Shown here piece after piece: positions 10,131-22,521 of a DNA stretch of 64,000 bases. Position 1 is the stretch's first letter. Every line of letters starts with the position of its first letter. The notes beneath the pieces are model-generated. The model saw nothing but the letters and a program-made list of their open reading frames with translations. It was not told the DNA's origin and did no database searches. Origin of the DNA: Branchiostoma floridae (Eukaryota > Chordata > Leptocardii > Amphioxiformes > Branchiostomatidae); the NCBI RefSeq assembly GCF_000003815.2, contig NC_049991.1:2622570-2686569 (forward strand). Reading direction: 5' to 3'. Made by a program: the position numbers and the translations under genes.

Positions 10131-13019
10131 AAAATAGAAACATAATTTGCACTATGGCTTTATAGTACTTACACATATAGAATTTTGTAAAAATATGCCC
10201 ATAAAGCCTAGGTGCCTTCTAATATACTACCGCCTAGGCTCCTATATATACTTTCTCCCTCAAGGAAATTTTTTTTAGTACAGATATAGGAGCCTGGTTA
10301 GTGAATAAGATGGCAGTTGGCCTGATGGCCATTTTGATAAGGGCAAAACTTTTATGTCAACACAATAAAAAATTAATATGTCATTTACCTTCTGTTAGTC
10401 AGACTTTCGTCTCTCCGTTGTTAAAAGAAAATTTATGACATTTTATGGCCATTGAACTTACACCTGCAAGGAAGTTAGTAAACTCTTATCAGTATAAGTG
10501 CATTGAGATTCAAAATCTGAGATAAGTTTAGGGCAACACGGAAAATCCAATAATACTTCCTTGTCCAGAAAGACATGCAAGTCTGATACAATTGGCAATG
10601 GTATGTACAAGGGGCAATGCATAGATGATAAAGTTACCTTACTTTGGGAATGGTCAAAAGTTCAGTTTTACTATTTTAGCCCTGGGCATTTTTTGCATCA
10701 TTAAGCGCGTTAAGCTCAACGTCATCTCGGAAACCACAAACAGTGTATTTGTTTTGGTCTCTATGGCAACGCCAACCTATAATTATATAGGTGACCTTCT
10801 CTGTCTAGAGATTCATATTTGAAGCAAAAGTTTAAGAAAAGAGTGTTTATGCATCAAATACATGTATAATGTTTTCCTTTTAAAAGACATTTTATGATAA
10901 ATGGTGTATTGCTGTCCTCTGATCATCGTTTATGTAACTTACATGTAGCATACCTTAGGGGTATGTAGACATATTGCTGTCCTGTCACCATGGTTACATA
11001 ACCCTACAATAGAATGGCTGGCCTTGTTGTGACTGACAACAGCCAAACAGATTATGGTAATCATTATGCAATCTCATAATCAAAAGTCATTTCTGCAACT
11101 TTCCATTCTGTGTGGCAAGTGCTGACTTCGTATTGGTCTCTTTAAGCTTTTCGAAAAAATCCGTAGTTACCGTATTACAATTGATCCAGTGGCTGACATT
11201 GAATACCTTTGAGAACGCATTTTTGGTCAAGGTGGGGTCATTGGTACTAGTACATGTCATAGTTGAACTCCTTTTCTTTGTGAAGAATGGAGTCACCTAG
11301 TTTACTGTCGCTTCAAATAATCCGTTGGATCTCGTAGTAAGAGACCTACAGTTAAACCCTAATACCTCTCAACGACACTAGTAGATTTTAAGTACATTAG
11401 CACTTTAAAGTTGGAGTAGACTATATTATTATGGGATGGGTGGCCCTTTTCAAAGTAGGCTTAAGGCTAGCCTTGACGGGTCAATCTTATTGATAGATTT
11501 ATAGTCTCGGTGATTACTGGTTGTCAGGATGATCGTTATCTTCAATAGCGACCGTTGTCTATGATGTTTATAACTGATGTCACCTTGGCCTATATCAGGG
11601 GTGATTACAGTTGATAATTGCCATGTCTTGAGTACGTCCTCAGGGCACCATACATACCACATGTAATGACCATCCCTCCCGCAGAGGCTTAACTGGGTTA
11701 AACCTGCCTGTGGGCAACAGGATGATGCTTTGAAATTCATTGGACATTGAATAGAGGTCCCATGCTTGAGGAGAGCTACACCTTGAACATGTTAAAGAAC
11801 CCGCCACACTTATTGTAAAGAGTAGTGACACATCCAGGTATGAATGGATCAAATAAATCTGTCTGGGTATGCTGTCTATGCAGCCCTGTGTGTGAGTTAT
11901 GCCATGACGCAGCCAATGCAACATCTGATTCAAAGAAGAATGGCTTAAACTGTAAAGGTTACACTGATAGGCATAATTCTTTATAAAGCCCTCAACTTGT
12001 ATAATGTAATATTCTATGTATCTTATGATCTGGGGTACTGACATTGATGATCTTTTGCACGTTGAGGAAATATTACGGTAACTATAAATACATTGACTAC
12101 AGAATGTATATGCCGATGATCAGTGATCAGACAGTATAAACTTGGACATAAATACAGGCTTTGCGGCATTTGGCTGCTGCTGGGATTATCACCTGATTCG
12201 GACGTTGGGACATAACTGTTGTAACAATCATTGTTCGAGGGCACCAAATTTTCTCAAATTCTGGCGCATTTTGCATGGAAACGTGTTTTCTCAGGTGGGT
12301 GTGGCATTAAAAAAAAAAAAGGTATATTCTGCATCACCCTCGGTCCCAGCCCTACCGCGGGTCAGATCACCCTTCGGCCACAGTCAGGCTGGTACCTCGG
12401 GGGATACGGAATACACTGTGTTGTAATATATGTACATTGTACACTGTTTGAATCTCTCATCTTACCTGCAATTTGCAATAAACTTATTGATATATGGGGC
12501 GCTGAGGATGGCAACCCCCAGGAATCTGCTTGTTTTTATGCAAGTTAGAGGTCATTAACCTGTAATGTTATTCCACACCTGGAGATATTCTGAAGGGTAA
12601 GATTGTTGACCTGCACTACAATGCAGAAGGAATGCCCAGCAACAACCTTCACATAAGTTACGAGGCAGTGGTTAAATCAATGACAAGCAATTTGGGGCAG
12701 AGGGGGGTGCCCAAACTTTGTACAGTTGAGGAAATTCCGTTCCTTCTTGAATGTCTTTCTTCAGAAAAAAAACGAGGTTCTGAAGTATTTGTGGTAACGT
12801 TACATATCAGTTCTTTTGACAAATAGAATGTGTATTAATTATATAATCTCTGAAGTGGACATTTGAGGGTCAATGTACTGGATTAAGCTCTTCATGGGCT
12901 GAATTAAGTAATTATTGGATTGGATGCCTATAATCCTATTAGTACATTAACAAGCTATGACAGGAGAATCCATCACATTAACAAGGTATGATTATGTGTG
13001 GCATCTCCTCTCACGATAC
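10131..13019. other. Gene-free stretch with probable SINE pieces
   Basis: AACATGTTAAAGAACCCGCC near 11785 resembles the body of the SINE at 13020-13405, so 11640-11900 may be a worn copy. The rest shows no gene; the 134-codon ORF at 11640-12044 overlaps that piece. Confidence 0.45.
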
Positions 13020-13405
13020 TGCCACTAACCGTATTAAAGAGCCAATTTTTGTTTTAAATGATAAATTTAAAGAGACATGTCCCTTTGCCGCAAGAGGTAA
13101 TGCAACTCCACTGCATATTCGGACAGACGCACTCACACTAGGAAGGACCCATACTCTTTTCGATGAGTCTGGTGGGTTCTTTTACATACTCAAAGTCTGG
13201 CTGTCGTCGAATACGAGGCCTCCTTTTCCTATCCGAGGGACGGCGCTATCCTATTCAGCTAGGTACTAATTTTCACCTGAGTGAAGTGAAGGAATTTGTG
13301 TTAAGTGCTTTTCCAAAGGGTACAACATTGGAGCACATTAGAGGACTTGAACCAAGGACTTCTAGAGTTTGAGCCTTACACTCTATTCACTACGCTACAC
13401 TAACG
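13020..13405 (-). repeat. tRNA-derived SINE
   Basis: On the minus strand a tRNA-like head has an A-box-like TAGCGTAGTGAATAGAG (RC of 13381-13402 region) and a B-box GGTTCAAGTCC (RC of 13343-13353). It is followed by a body including CCGTCCCTCGGATAGGAAAA and AAAGAACCCACCAGACTCAT. The plus-strand ORF ending RGLEPRTSRV over the head is the usual spurious translation of a tRNA-like sequence. Confidence 0.6.
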
Positions 13406-14286
13406 TTAATTGTACTTCAACAGATTATCTGGTCCATTGATGTATTTGTGGATGACTAGGTGAGCGGAACTGCTGCAGCAGCAATTACTGAGATATTCCC
13501 CACACCACCTGTAAAAGGATTACAGCTTTTGTCAGTGACCTCGCTAAAATTTGTTTTGATCACAAGAGAGTTTGTGTCACCTACCGGTCATTGACTTGTT
13601 CAAGCAAAGCAGAATAACAATGGAGCATTGAGTGATGAGTCATATTCACTGTACTTTTGACACATTGATTTGTTGCATCATGCGTTATATAAGACATCTT
13701 AATGAAAATTTACTTCTTTAACGTCTTAACCATGTTTCATCAAAACCTCAGATTAACTTCGCAAAAAGGAGGTATTTCACAAGACAGTGTGTTCTTCTTG
13801 GACGAATGCATGTCATGTTAAATTCTAGAGTTACGGGTACGCCCATGGCATTGACACTGCATGTATGTGTTTGAATTAGAATGTACTATTATTAGTTATT
13901 TTGATCTTTCTTTTTGCAAGTTTCAAATGGGGATTCTATCTCAGATAAAGACTAAAACTCACAAAGTTTTAAAAAAAGAAAGTAACTTTTGACATGACAG
14001 AGAACTGCTCTTGTAAGCAACCCAACCACAACAAAATGATTAATCCGCTGGCCTGATGTTAAATTAATGGAAAATGCCGTCATGCACTCTTGTTGAAATA
14101 ACTGCATGTATATGTACAAATTATTAGACTTTGACTCGTTAACTGATGATCAGCAAAGTTAACACAATATGTTGAACAATGGTGCTTTTATGGACCTTTG
14201 ATTTCATTTTCAAGAAATTTTTATCACAATGGCTGTCACGCAAGCCTGGCAAATGATGCCAACCTTGATAATAAAACATACAACCT

Positions 14287-14430
14287 AGTTACGCAAAAAA
14301 ACTGGATATGATTTTGGAAACAGACAACCATCTGGTGTCTTTCGTCAGGGTCGTCACTGACAAAAGACACCGGATGGCTATCTGAAATGTCTGACAGTTT
14401 CCTAAATCATACCCAGTTGCTCGAGTAACT
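14287..14430. mobile_element. Foldback MITE-like element, 144 bp
   Basis: AGTTACGCAAAAAAACTGGA with TATGATTTTGGAAAC is matched by its reverse complement at the right end (GTTTCCTAAATCATACCCAG, then TCGAGTAACT). The arms carry GGTGTCTTTCGTCAG / CTGACAAAAGACACC and are nearly full length. No target duplication was identified. Confidence 0.65.
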
Positions 14431-15035
14431 GCTTTTTGGCATATCTTATTACCTGGATGTCTAACCTACATCGACATACAACCCAGTCACCTAGCACCAA
14501 ATGCCTGGCACTCCTATTTTTCTGTTTGCTGAAAATTTTGACCTACAGTCTAACAAACACTCAAGTTGGATTTCGTCTCGGTATAATTACAAATTGCGTA
14601 GTTGTTCTGAAACACTGCAGTGTCGTAAAATTCTCTCAAACTTTGCACCGTGGATACCACAATGTCAAGTACGTGTCATATCTACACAACGTAATCTCGG
14701 ATTAGCAAGTAAACAGTTCAAAACATCAACAAGCTTTGTTGTCATAGTAACATCCTAAGGCTTGCTTTTTTGTCATCACAGCCCTTGAAACAATCAACTC
14801 AATTTACAACCTCATTGACTTGTCAATGATCAATTTTGCCTATTATTTCTATGGCTTCTCCAATTGTTGACAATGAAATGGTTGTTATTGCAAATACCAT
14901 AAATGCCCTGCCAACTAGAATCAGATTCCATTGTGTACCAATTTGTCAGAACACAATTATAATTTTTTTCAACTTTCTTGCCATACGTGTACTTTTACAT
15001 GTCCTCGTTAGAAGTGGTAATAAATTTTGTAGTGC

Positions 15036-15110
15036 TCCAAGCACTTTGCATGGTCTACTGGTTGGGGGCCTACTTCTTGACTATAAGGCCAATGATTCAA
15101 ATCCTTAACA
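15036..15110 (+). repeat. tRNA-like SINE head, weak
   Basis: GGTCTACTGGTTGGGGGC and a B-box-like GATTCAAATCC occur at tRNA-like spacing. The acceptor stem does not pair convincingly. It is kept as a low-confidence SINE remnant. Confidence 0.3.
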
Positions 15111-15658
15111 CTGTTACTGCGTTCGTAGCATACTTGCATGTTACTGAGATGGTTTGATACAGTCCTGGGGGTCATTGAACCAATCAACTTAAACTCAATC
15201 TGTTTATACATGTCATTCTTTCACTGCAACCAATATTATTGAAGATTAGCTTTTCGATAAAGTAGCTTCACTTGTTCGAGATATCTTAAAGTTTCCATCT
15301 TTTTTTGAGATATCAAACTTCTCAAAAGCATCATAGCCAAAAATGCTATTAAGAGGGTGGCGCCTGTTATGCAATGTGATGCTGCAGTTACTGTACGATT
15401 TAGAAATGACACTTATAATAATGTCACTAAAAAAACAAAAGACAAAAAAAAGACATGTATCAAAGTCATAATTTTGTTTCAAATTTTTTGTCCAAAGCAT
15501 AGTAATTTGCATTAGTTTTGTGATAGTTGCAGTGGTTATGTTTAAAAGAATTGAAAACTTAAATTGTCATAGGATGTTGTAAAAGTAATGTCGAAGATTA
15601 ATTGCTGTTGACCATTTTCGATCTAGCAGTCACTGAGTGGTCAGAAAGTGCAGACTGT

Positions 15659-15862
15659 TACTCTCCAGGCAGAGGTTAGGCTCCGGCTGTTTTTTTAACG
15701 TTTTTTAGTCCTTTTTATCGGGCTTTCCATTTTTTTATTATATCTTGCTGTGTCAAAACCTAACACTTTGTTAGGCCGGACACAACAACAAAAAAAAAAG
15801 ACAAAATAGAAAGCCCGATAAAAACGACTAAAAAAACGTTAAAAAACTCTGCTTGGAGAGTA
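15659..15862. mobile_element. TACTCTCC-family MITE with 9 bp target duplication
   Basis: The element starts TACTCTCCAGGCAGAGGTTA and ends CTCTGCTTGGAGAGTA, with long palindromic arms (inner GGGCTTTCCATTTT and AATAGAAAGCCC). Perfect 9 bp copies of GCAGACTGT flank it (15650-15658, 15863-15871). A 9 bp duplication is characteristic of Mutator-like elements. It has no coding capacity. Confidence 0.82.
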
Positions 15863-16102
15863 GCAGACTGTCACGTAGGGGATTTGACATGTTCCCTGCA
15901 TTTGCCCCTAAGTGTGGTGTCATCCCTGTCACCTAATCCAGGTAGCCCTGCCACAGGCACATGACAATTGTTCCAGTTCCGCAGTCATGGCTGGTTTGTC
16001 GTGTGTACGTGCCGGCTCCCATGCACGCGACATTGCTGCATTTCTGTCGACGCTTGGCCATGATCCAATAATTGCCCTTCTTTCATGGACACTGGTTTAG
16101 AC

Positions 16103-16469
16103 TATAAGGCACGATCTACACACAGTTTTTCCCGATATCGGCGAGCCTACAACCTCTCGCCGACAGCTTTTTTTCATCGTCTAGATGGAACTACTATATC
16201 GCCATTACGATATCGGGAAAATTTCTCCCGAAAGGTCTGGACCATTCGTACGATACCTTACCAATAGCTTAGCAGGGGTCCCCGACAGCTTTGCGCGCAT
16301 GTAGATGCTTCCCAACTTCGGTAAGGCTCATTAGCATATAACGCCATCTGGAAAATCGCGCTATATGTTTATGACTGCAAGCGCCATGGGTGTCCGGCCC
16401 CCTACGTTCTAGATCCCTCCCGACATCTCCACAGATATCGGTAAAAACTGTGTGTATATTGGGCCTAAG
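16103..16469 (-). mobile_element. ~367 bp MITE with GTTTTTACCGATATC termini, copy 2 (inverted)
   Basis: This is the reverse complement of the copy at 4473-4839 over its full length with scattered mismatches. It starts AAGGCACGATCTACACACAG and ends GTGTATATTGGGCCTAAG. The overlapping short ORF is a by-product. Confidence 0.7.
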
Positions 16470-18854
16470 ACAAGATCAGCACTTGATCCCATAATAAAGA
16501 TTCCAACTTGGGCTTCGTGATTCTAGACATGGGATGTAGATTTGTACTGTTTGCTGATAGGTCTCTGCGCCGTGACTGGATGTATTGGTGATATGGGAAA
16601 TTTGCATCATCATCATCATTGAATGTTCACATCCAAAATAATCTGGAAAGGTAGAATCCAGTACTTTAGAATTTGTGTCCTTCATACAGCACTCATCAAG
16701 GCAGTCCTTTGGGACTAGTGTATCTTTCAATCAATGTCATTAGAGTAGTGTACATGTCAGGTCGTCAAACACTGCGTTTTACCTCAGGTATCCGCTGATT
16801 AAGTCGCCCAGTGGGTTAGAATTCATCACTGTGGGCGACAATGATACCCGGCAAGGGCAAGCATAACTGCAAAACAGTTACTGCAAGTTTCCTAGATACA
16901 TGTTTTAGACATTTGAATAATTAAAAACTATATGGTCAACAGATCTTAAAACACTTGACTGACAGGTGTAATTAAAGAACTGAGTGAGACCTGAAATGAC
17001 CCTTGCTGTATGAATGACATAATAAAAGCATACCTGACTCTTCTCATAGGTGTAGAATTTTTCACATTTCTGAGTACGATAAGTATCAACTGCAGAGCGT
17101 ACTGTTACAACGGAACAGATGAACACCCTTACACCTCAATTTTGATACGTATCTGCGGAGTCTGTTGTTCTTGCCCATTTGGGGGGGGGGGGGGGGTGAA
17201 AGTTGCTAGACTTCATTTTCAAGCTGAACCATCAAAAAGAACATTACCACAAGAACTAGTCTAAGAGTATCCCAAATTCGTACTGATTGTCCACTATGTA
17301 GCAACTGTAGTCATTTCTTTGAAATTGATTGTATTTAGTAGCGCCTATGTAAGTGTGATACGTAGGCACGCACATGTAATTAAGACACGTAATAGACATC
17401 ATTCACGCAAAATAAACATGAAGGGATGAAATAAACGTGAAGGGCGTTCACCATTGTCCCATTGTCACATCTTCCTGTACAAGGGTCATCTAGGGACAAT
17501 GGAGATGATAATTTATGAAAAATGAACACTGAGAGATGCCACAATCCTTCTGAACTGTCAGTTCAGGACAATGATCTGCAAGGTCATTTAGGGACAAAGG
17601 CAAGAGTAAGAAAAACATAATGCTGATACATTTGAAACATACTTTTCGCTGGACCCGTGTATCACATCTGTTTTCTGCATAAAACTGCAGACTAGAATAT
17701 CTTGAATTTTAGAATAATTCCTTTTTTCTCTGACATGACAAAAAATGCAAGCAACTGCTGAAGCTTGTTAGAGCGCCCTTTACCGAAAATAAGGTGATAA
17801 GCCCCACAATCCCTAACTTGTAGAATGTCAATCTGCGCTTTCTGAACTCTTTGTACTTCAGCGAGATATATACCCCCTAAGTTCAGGCATACAGTTGATA
17901 AGTAATAGACAAGTTTTTAAATTGTCAGGGATTTAACTGTTACTACTACTACAGCTCACCTGTTGACAGTAACAAGTTGTAGACTAGATTATGGCATTTG
18001 TGGTATCCAAGGCTTTCTATTAATCTACAAAGAGGTAAAAAAAGAAACTTAGCACAACAATGTCATCACTTGGCATTTTAAAAGCTAGACCCTGAGGATA
18101 GTTGCTATCACAGACTAGATGTTAAGTTCCATTGTCGGTCGACAAGAAGAGCTCGCTTTGTACTTCTCAAAAGAAGATCTCTCTAACCCATCTAAATCTG
18201 TTGGGATCTGAAGCCTGCTATCAGTGAAAGTCATGTACAAATGACACCTAATACCTTAAGTTTGTACTTCACCTAACCAGGAGTCGGTGCACTGTGAAGG
18301 TATTTCCGCCAGCTTACTCTGGTATTTTTTGTCTGCTTCGACACTTGTGCTGGCAGCCAGTAAATTGTCTCGGTAAGACGGGGAACAACGGACGCTAAAC
18401 CGGATAGTAAGTGAGTGAGAAGAAGTGCCTGTACTTTGGGAAAATCTGCTTTGATTTAAGGGGGCATTAGTTTTTGTTGCCAGTCCCCTTGCTTTTGCAC
18501 CTGACTTGTCCTCAGCTGAACTCTAGTACCTGAAGTCACAGGTGCAGTGGCAGGTGGTGGTTAGGTGTTTTATATCATCTGCCAGATGGTCCATGTGTCG
18601 CGTTTGCCTATAAACACCTATGATGTTTCAACGTAATATGTGAGAATTATGCGTTCTGATATTATGCTAAGATTTTATATCACTTACAAAATTGTTTTTG
18701 GAAACCATTTCTGTATGTGATTCAATGTAACGCTAAAGTGCTTACTTAATAGCTATCATTTCAATCCATCTGGAAAAGACCTATCAACTTTGAACTTCCT
18801 CCTGACAACAGCTTGTAAGATTCACACCTGTTTAAGGTATTTGCATACTCCTCT
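16470..18854. other. Gene-free stretch
   Basis: Beyond the poly-G run I see no gene or element. ORFs are sparse in 17.3-18.85 kb. Confidence 0.5.
17181..17196 (+). repeat. Poly-G run, 16 bp
   Basis: An uninterrupted run of 16 G within otherwise featureless sequence. Length may be unreliable in assembly. Confidence 0.9.
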
Positions 18855-18862
18855 AACACACC

Positions 18863-18897
18863 AATTAAGGAGGTTAAAAAGTTTTTTAACCTCCTTG
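18863..18897. repeat. 35 bp palindromic insertion (AAGGAGGTTAAAA type), copy 2
   Basis: The hairpin AAGGAGGTTAAAAA / TTTTTTAACCTCCTT is flanked by perfect 8 bp direct repeats AACACACC (18855-18862 and 18898-18905). The repeat plus the matching core at 8566 points to a very small mobile palindrome. It is not a rho-independent terminator, since this is animal DNA. Confidence 0.6.
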
Positions 18898-18905
18898 AAC
18901 ACACC

Positions 18906-19554
18906 TATCTAGACTGACACAAACCTAACCAACTTCAGCAAATCATGGTGATCGTAGCTTGAATTTGCCAAGGGGTCTGTCTGTTGTAAACACCTTCCTC
19001 GTGCAGACTCCTAACACAGATGATCCTGCATGGCCGCTAGAAATTGCTTCGATCTTGAAACCTGTGGACTAACTCAAAAGAACTTGCTGCAATGATTTAT
19101 TCATGAAGTTATAAACAATGTATCCAGAACACCACACAAGGTTGTTGCCCCATGTACACTGCTTATTAAAAACTATTTGAGGTCGTTTGAAGTTGTTTGA
19201 GGTCATTTGAGGTGTTTAGGCAGACCGTATTGACATCTGTTGTGATGGAAAATGTTGATATGGTAGATGTTATCACCTGTTACCCAAACCAGGTGTATAT
19301 GGCGACAGACCTATGTCCCAACATTCCTTTCTTCTGACACCTCTTGTCACAACGAACTTACCACGGGGTGACCGTACATCCACCTTGGGTAGTGGCATTG
19401 ATTGTGTGAAGTAATGTGAGGTCACTTACCCAAAACAGATTACCAGATTGAATACAGATGTTACTTATTACTCAGTATTACATGTGATATACCTGCCCAT
19501 CCCCTTGTTAAATAGCCTAATGTACATTCTGATATATTATTGTTCCTACACCCT
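18906..19554. other. Gene-free stretch with small direct repeats
   Basis: TTTGAGGTCGTTTGAAGTTG and TTTGAGGTCATTTGAGGTG (19176-19215) are short direct repeats. I see no gene, RNA gene or named element here. Confidence 0.5.
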
Positions 19555-20452
19555 TAACATCTATTATCATATTAAAATACCGGTACGTTTACGACGATTT
19601 CTCTAGCCATACTGATTTGACAAATTGTCAACGCATCATTTTCTCCAGTTACATGTTGCTGTTATAGGTTACCCTTGCCACTTCTTCTGTGTAACTTTTC
19701 TGCCACTCTTGTCCTGCTAAAAGCGTAATATTGTAATTGTAACACGCCGCGGAATTACACGGCGAACGGGCGCGTGGTTGGGAGGGGGTACAAAATACCG
19801 GTAGGAAGAAACACGGCACAATTAACTGCCGCTATGTACATTTATACATCGTCTGATGTTCCTTCCTTTTCTGTCAGTAAATGCATAAAACATAAACCTG
19901 CATGAGCATACAAAATGTCATGAGAAAACGGACGTATACTGTCAAGAATTTTCATTTAACTTCTGTCCGTCACAACCGCTATGACGTAACACTTCACTGC
20001 TAGCGTAGATATAAAAATGGCTGCGTACGTTCAATTTTGCCCATTCAGTCGTAGATCCGGGCTATTATGCAACGGTTCTTCACACTTTTACATGAGTTAT
20101 AGGTCACCAACAGAAATTCAAGATTGTTGTTGAATCATGTTCGTCTTGTGCCGTGAGCATGTGTATTATGAGCTATATAAATTTGGCAATGAATGTGACA
20201 GTGTGTTCGTCCCACGACGAGCTGCCTACCCCGAAATTTAAAAAAAAGTATACTGAAAACTTTTGGCCTTGTTGTCTTCGAATGCATTCTTATCGATGCT
20301 TTGTAAATGGTGTATTGGACACCTAGATGTCTGAAGTGTGCATACCTCAGAAATAACTATTGTTGCATGTGTAGATCTCTTTAAGTTCCAGTATTTTTAA
20401 TCTACCGGACCGGGTATAAGTCTTACTACCGGTATTATGCCAATGCATGTTA
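19555..20452 (+). mobile_element. ~890 bp TIR element, copy 2
   Basis: This copy is nearly identical to copy 3 through most of its length, including ATACCGGTACGTTTACGACG at the left and TACCGGTATTATGCCAATGC at the right. The left TIR is more degenerate than the right (TAACATCTATTATCAT versus TAACATGCATTGGCAT). It carries no coding capacity. Confidence 0.8.
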
Positions 20453-22065
20453 CATACTACATGTTGTGTATGTTAGGATTGGGGTTAGGGGATGTCACCA
20501 CATAGGGGTGTAGGAACATACATGTTGGGCTATTGGTACATACATTGGGCTATCAAAATATAGAGGTTTGAGGTATAACAAGGGGATGGGGAGGTATGTA
20601 ACATGTCAATAAAAGCCAGTTAATCACACAGTAGATAATCGCACACTTCTGTTAAGTGCACAAAATCCCACCGTGGTGCGGTCCAGCTTAATAACTTCGC
20701 TTTGTCGCACCATCCGGATATTTGCACGAAATGCACTGGCAAATGGGGTGTGCAATTAAGCTGCTTCTACTTTATATAACATCTTTATTGGTAATCTGTG
20801 CTGGTCATTGACCTCACATTAACTCACATTAACTCACATAATCATGCCACTGCCTTAGGTGTATGTAGTTCTGACAGGTCATTGCAGTCAAATGATTCTA
20901 GTGCCTGTCGGTCAACTCAGCTCAGATGCATCGAGTTTAAAATTGTTCCTCATTACATCGGAGCACATGAATCGCAAACAACACATTCCTAAATAATATG
21001 CATATGATGTAATGTTTTATCTGATGGGAGTTTGGAGACCCAAGTATGACTTTCATTGATGTTATGAAGATGAAAGTAATCTCTTGGTGCGACAGAAATG
21101 TTGCCAAAATTGCCACAGGGAGGTCACCTGGGTTACCATCCATCAGTAGAAGCAGACAGTTGTTTTTGTTCTAGAGTGTCTTGGCAGGGGGTAAAGGTGT
21201 GAACCATTTGGTGTCATCATGACTATCGACATCTAGACTGTCACATGATGCCAAGATCCTTTGACGATAACGATGTTGCAATGTATTTTGAATTCGTTGG
21301 GCTTAAACAGAACTTCATCACTAACTGACTGAAGTTATTTCACAATCATTACAGAGACATAGAAATAAATTTTCTACCGGGTATAAAAATCCCATTTCTA
21401 ATGAGGCAATACAGAGTAGATAACCTATAATTAGTGCTTTTAACTGACGATTTTTTAATAGTGATGAATTGCCCCTTTCTAGACTTTTGTGGTCATCTTG
21501 ACCTGATGGAGTTACAAGTTATAAGACTACACGTTTTGCAGTTTTTCTTAAGTTTTTCTTAAGTGAAGAAGTAATCGGGGCAGGCATGAATATATGGGAC
21601 ATCGTAAATATTTTTTATGACTCTCTAAGTCTTAAAATTTTCATTTTGATAGGGGAACGGCTTGAGGCTATGTGAGTTATTAGCTGTAAACTGTCGCCAT
21701 TCCTTTTGTTGTTGTTGTCTGTTCTGTCAGGTCATGAGGCCAAATTGCTCATTATCTCACAAGGTGATGACTGAGTAGCATTTTTCTGTCAGGTTACCTG
21801 AGTTCATCTTGAGTTCATATCGAGCTGTCAAAATGCACTCCTTTACCAATTGGTGTCTGTCACCAGGTATCCAGTTTATCATGGATTTGATGGACTTTCT
21901 TCGAGACTGTATGGTCTGTCACCCGAGTCGATTATATGGCGCAATTGGTACTTCGGTAGTAGTTTTTCAGAGTTTGAGTTTATAGGGCTAGTTACAAATG
22001 TAACTCCAACACTGATCATTGATATACATTGTATATTACATGTGTACAACCAAAGCCATTAAGTT
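20453..22065. other. Gene-free stretch
   Basis: No recognisable element. TTTTTCTTAAG is directly repeated near 21542-21562. Confidence 0.5.
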
Positions 22066-22194
22066 CACCTGGACAGCGCACTGTAGAAAGCTTCTACGGC
22101 CCAAAAGAGAGCCCACCCCCCCACCTGGACAGCGCACTGTAGAAAGCTTCTACGGCCCAAAAGAGAGCCCCCCCCCCCCCCCCCCCCCCCCCCC
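22066..22194 (+). repeat. 56 bp tandem duplication ending in a 27 bp poly-C run
   Basis: CACCTGGACAGCGCACTGTA starts at 22066 and again at 22122, with identical sequence in between (GAAAGCTTCTACGGCCCAAA, AGAGAGCCC). The first unit ends in a short C run and the second in 27 C (22168-22194). Replication slippage at the C run is the simple explanation. Confidence 0.85.
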
Positions 22195-22521
22195 ATTTAG
22201 ACTGGATACCACCTTTGACATGCAGATAGTGTCTGCATGTCAAAAGTGACTATATATGACGAGTTCTTCAAAACGTGTTAAAGTCAATGATATTTCAAAT
22301 TCACTGTACAGTAGTCTGTTTGTTTGTTTTATTGCGATCTCCATTTAATATTAGTGTACATCATAAAATCATGCCACTACTCTTCCTGGAGTCATAATAA
22401 TAAGAATAAATGAAATACATGAAATGAAAAAGAAACAACTTAACATCAAAAGCGGATAATTAGCGTAAAATAATAAGCAGAGGTCAGAGGTCAAAATAAA
22501 GAAGTAATCATACATAACGAA

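Noticed and set aside
13163-13372. ORF ending in RGLEPRTSRV
   Set aside because: It is the characteristic false translation of a tRNA-like SINE head on the other strand.
18867-18896. Hairpin that looks like a bacterial terminator
   Set aside because: This is animal DNA; flanking duplications and a second copy favour a mobile palindrome.
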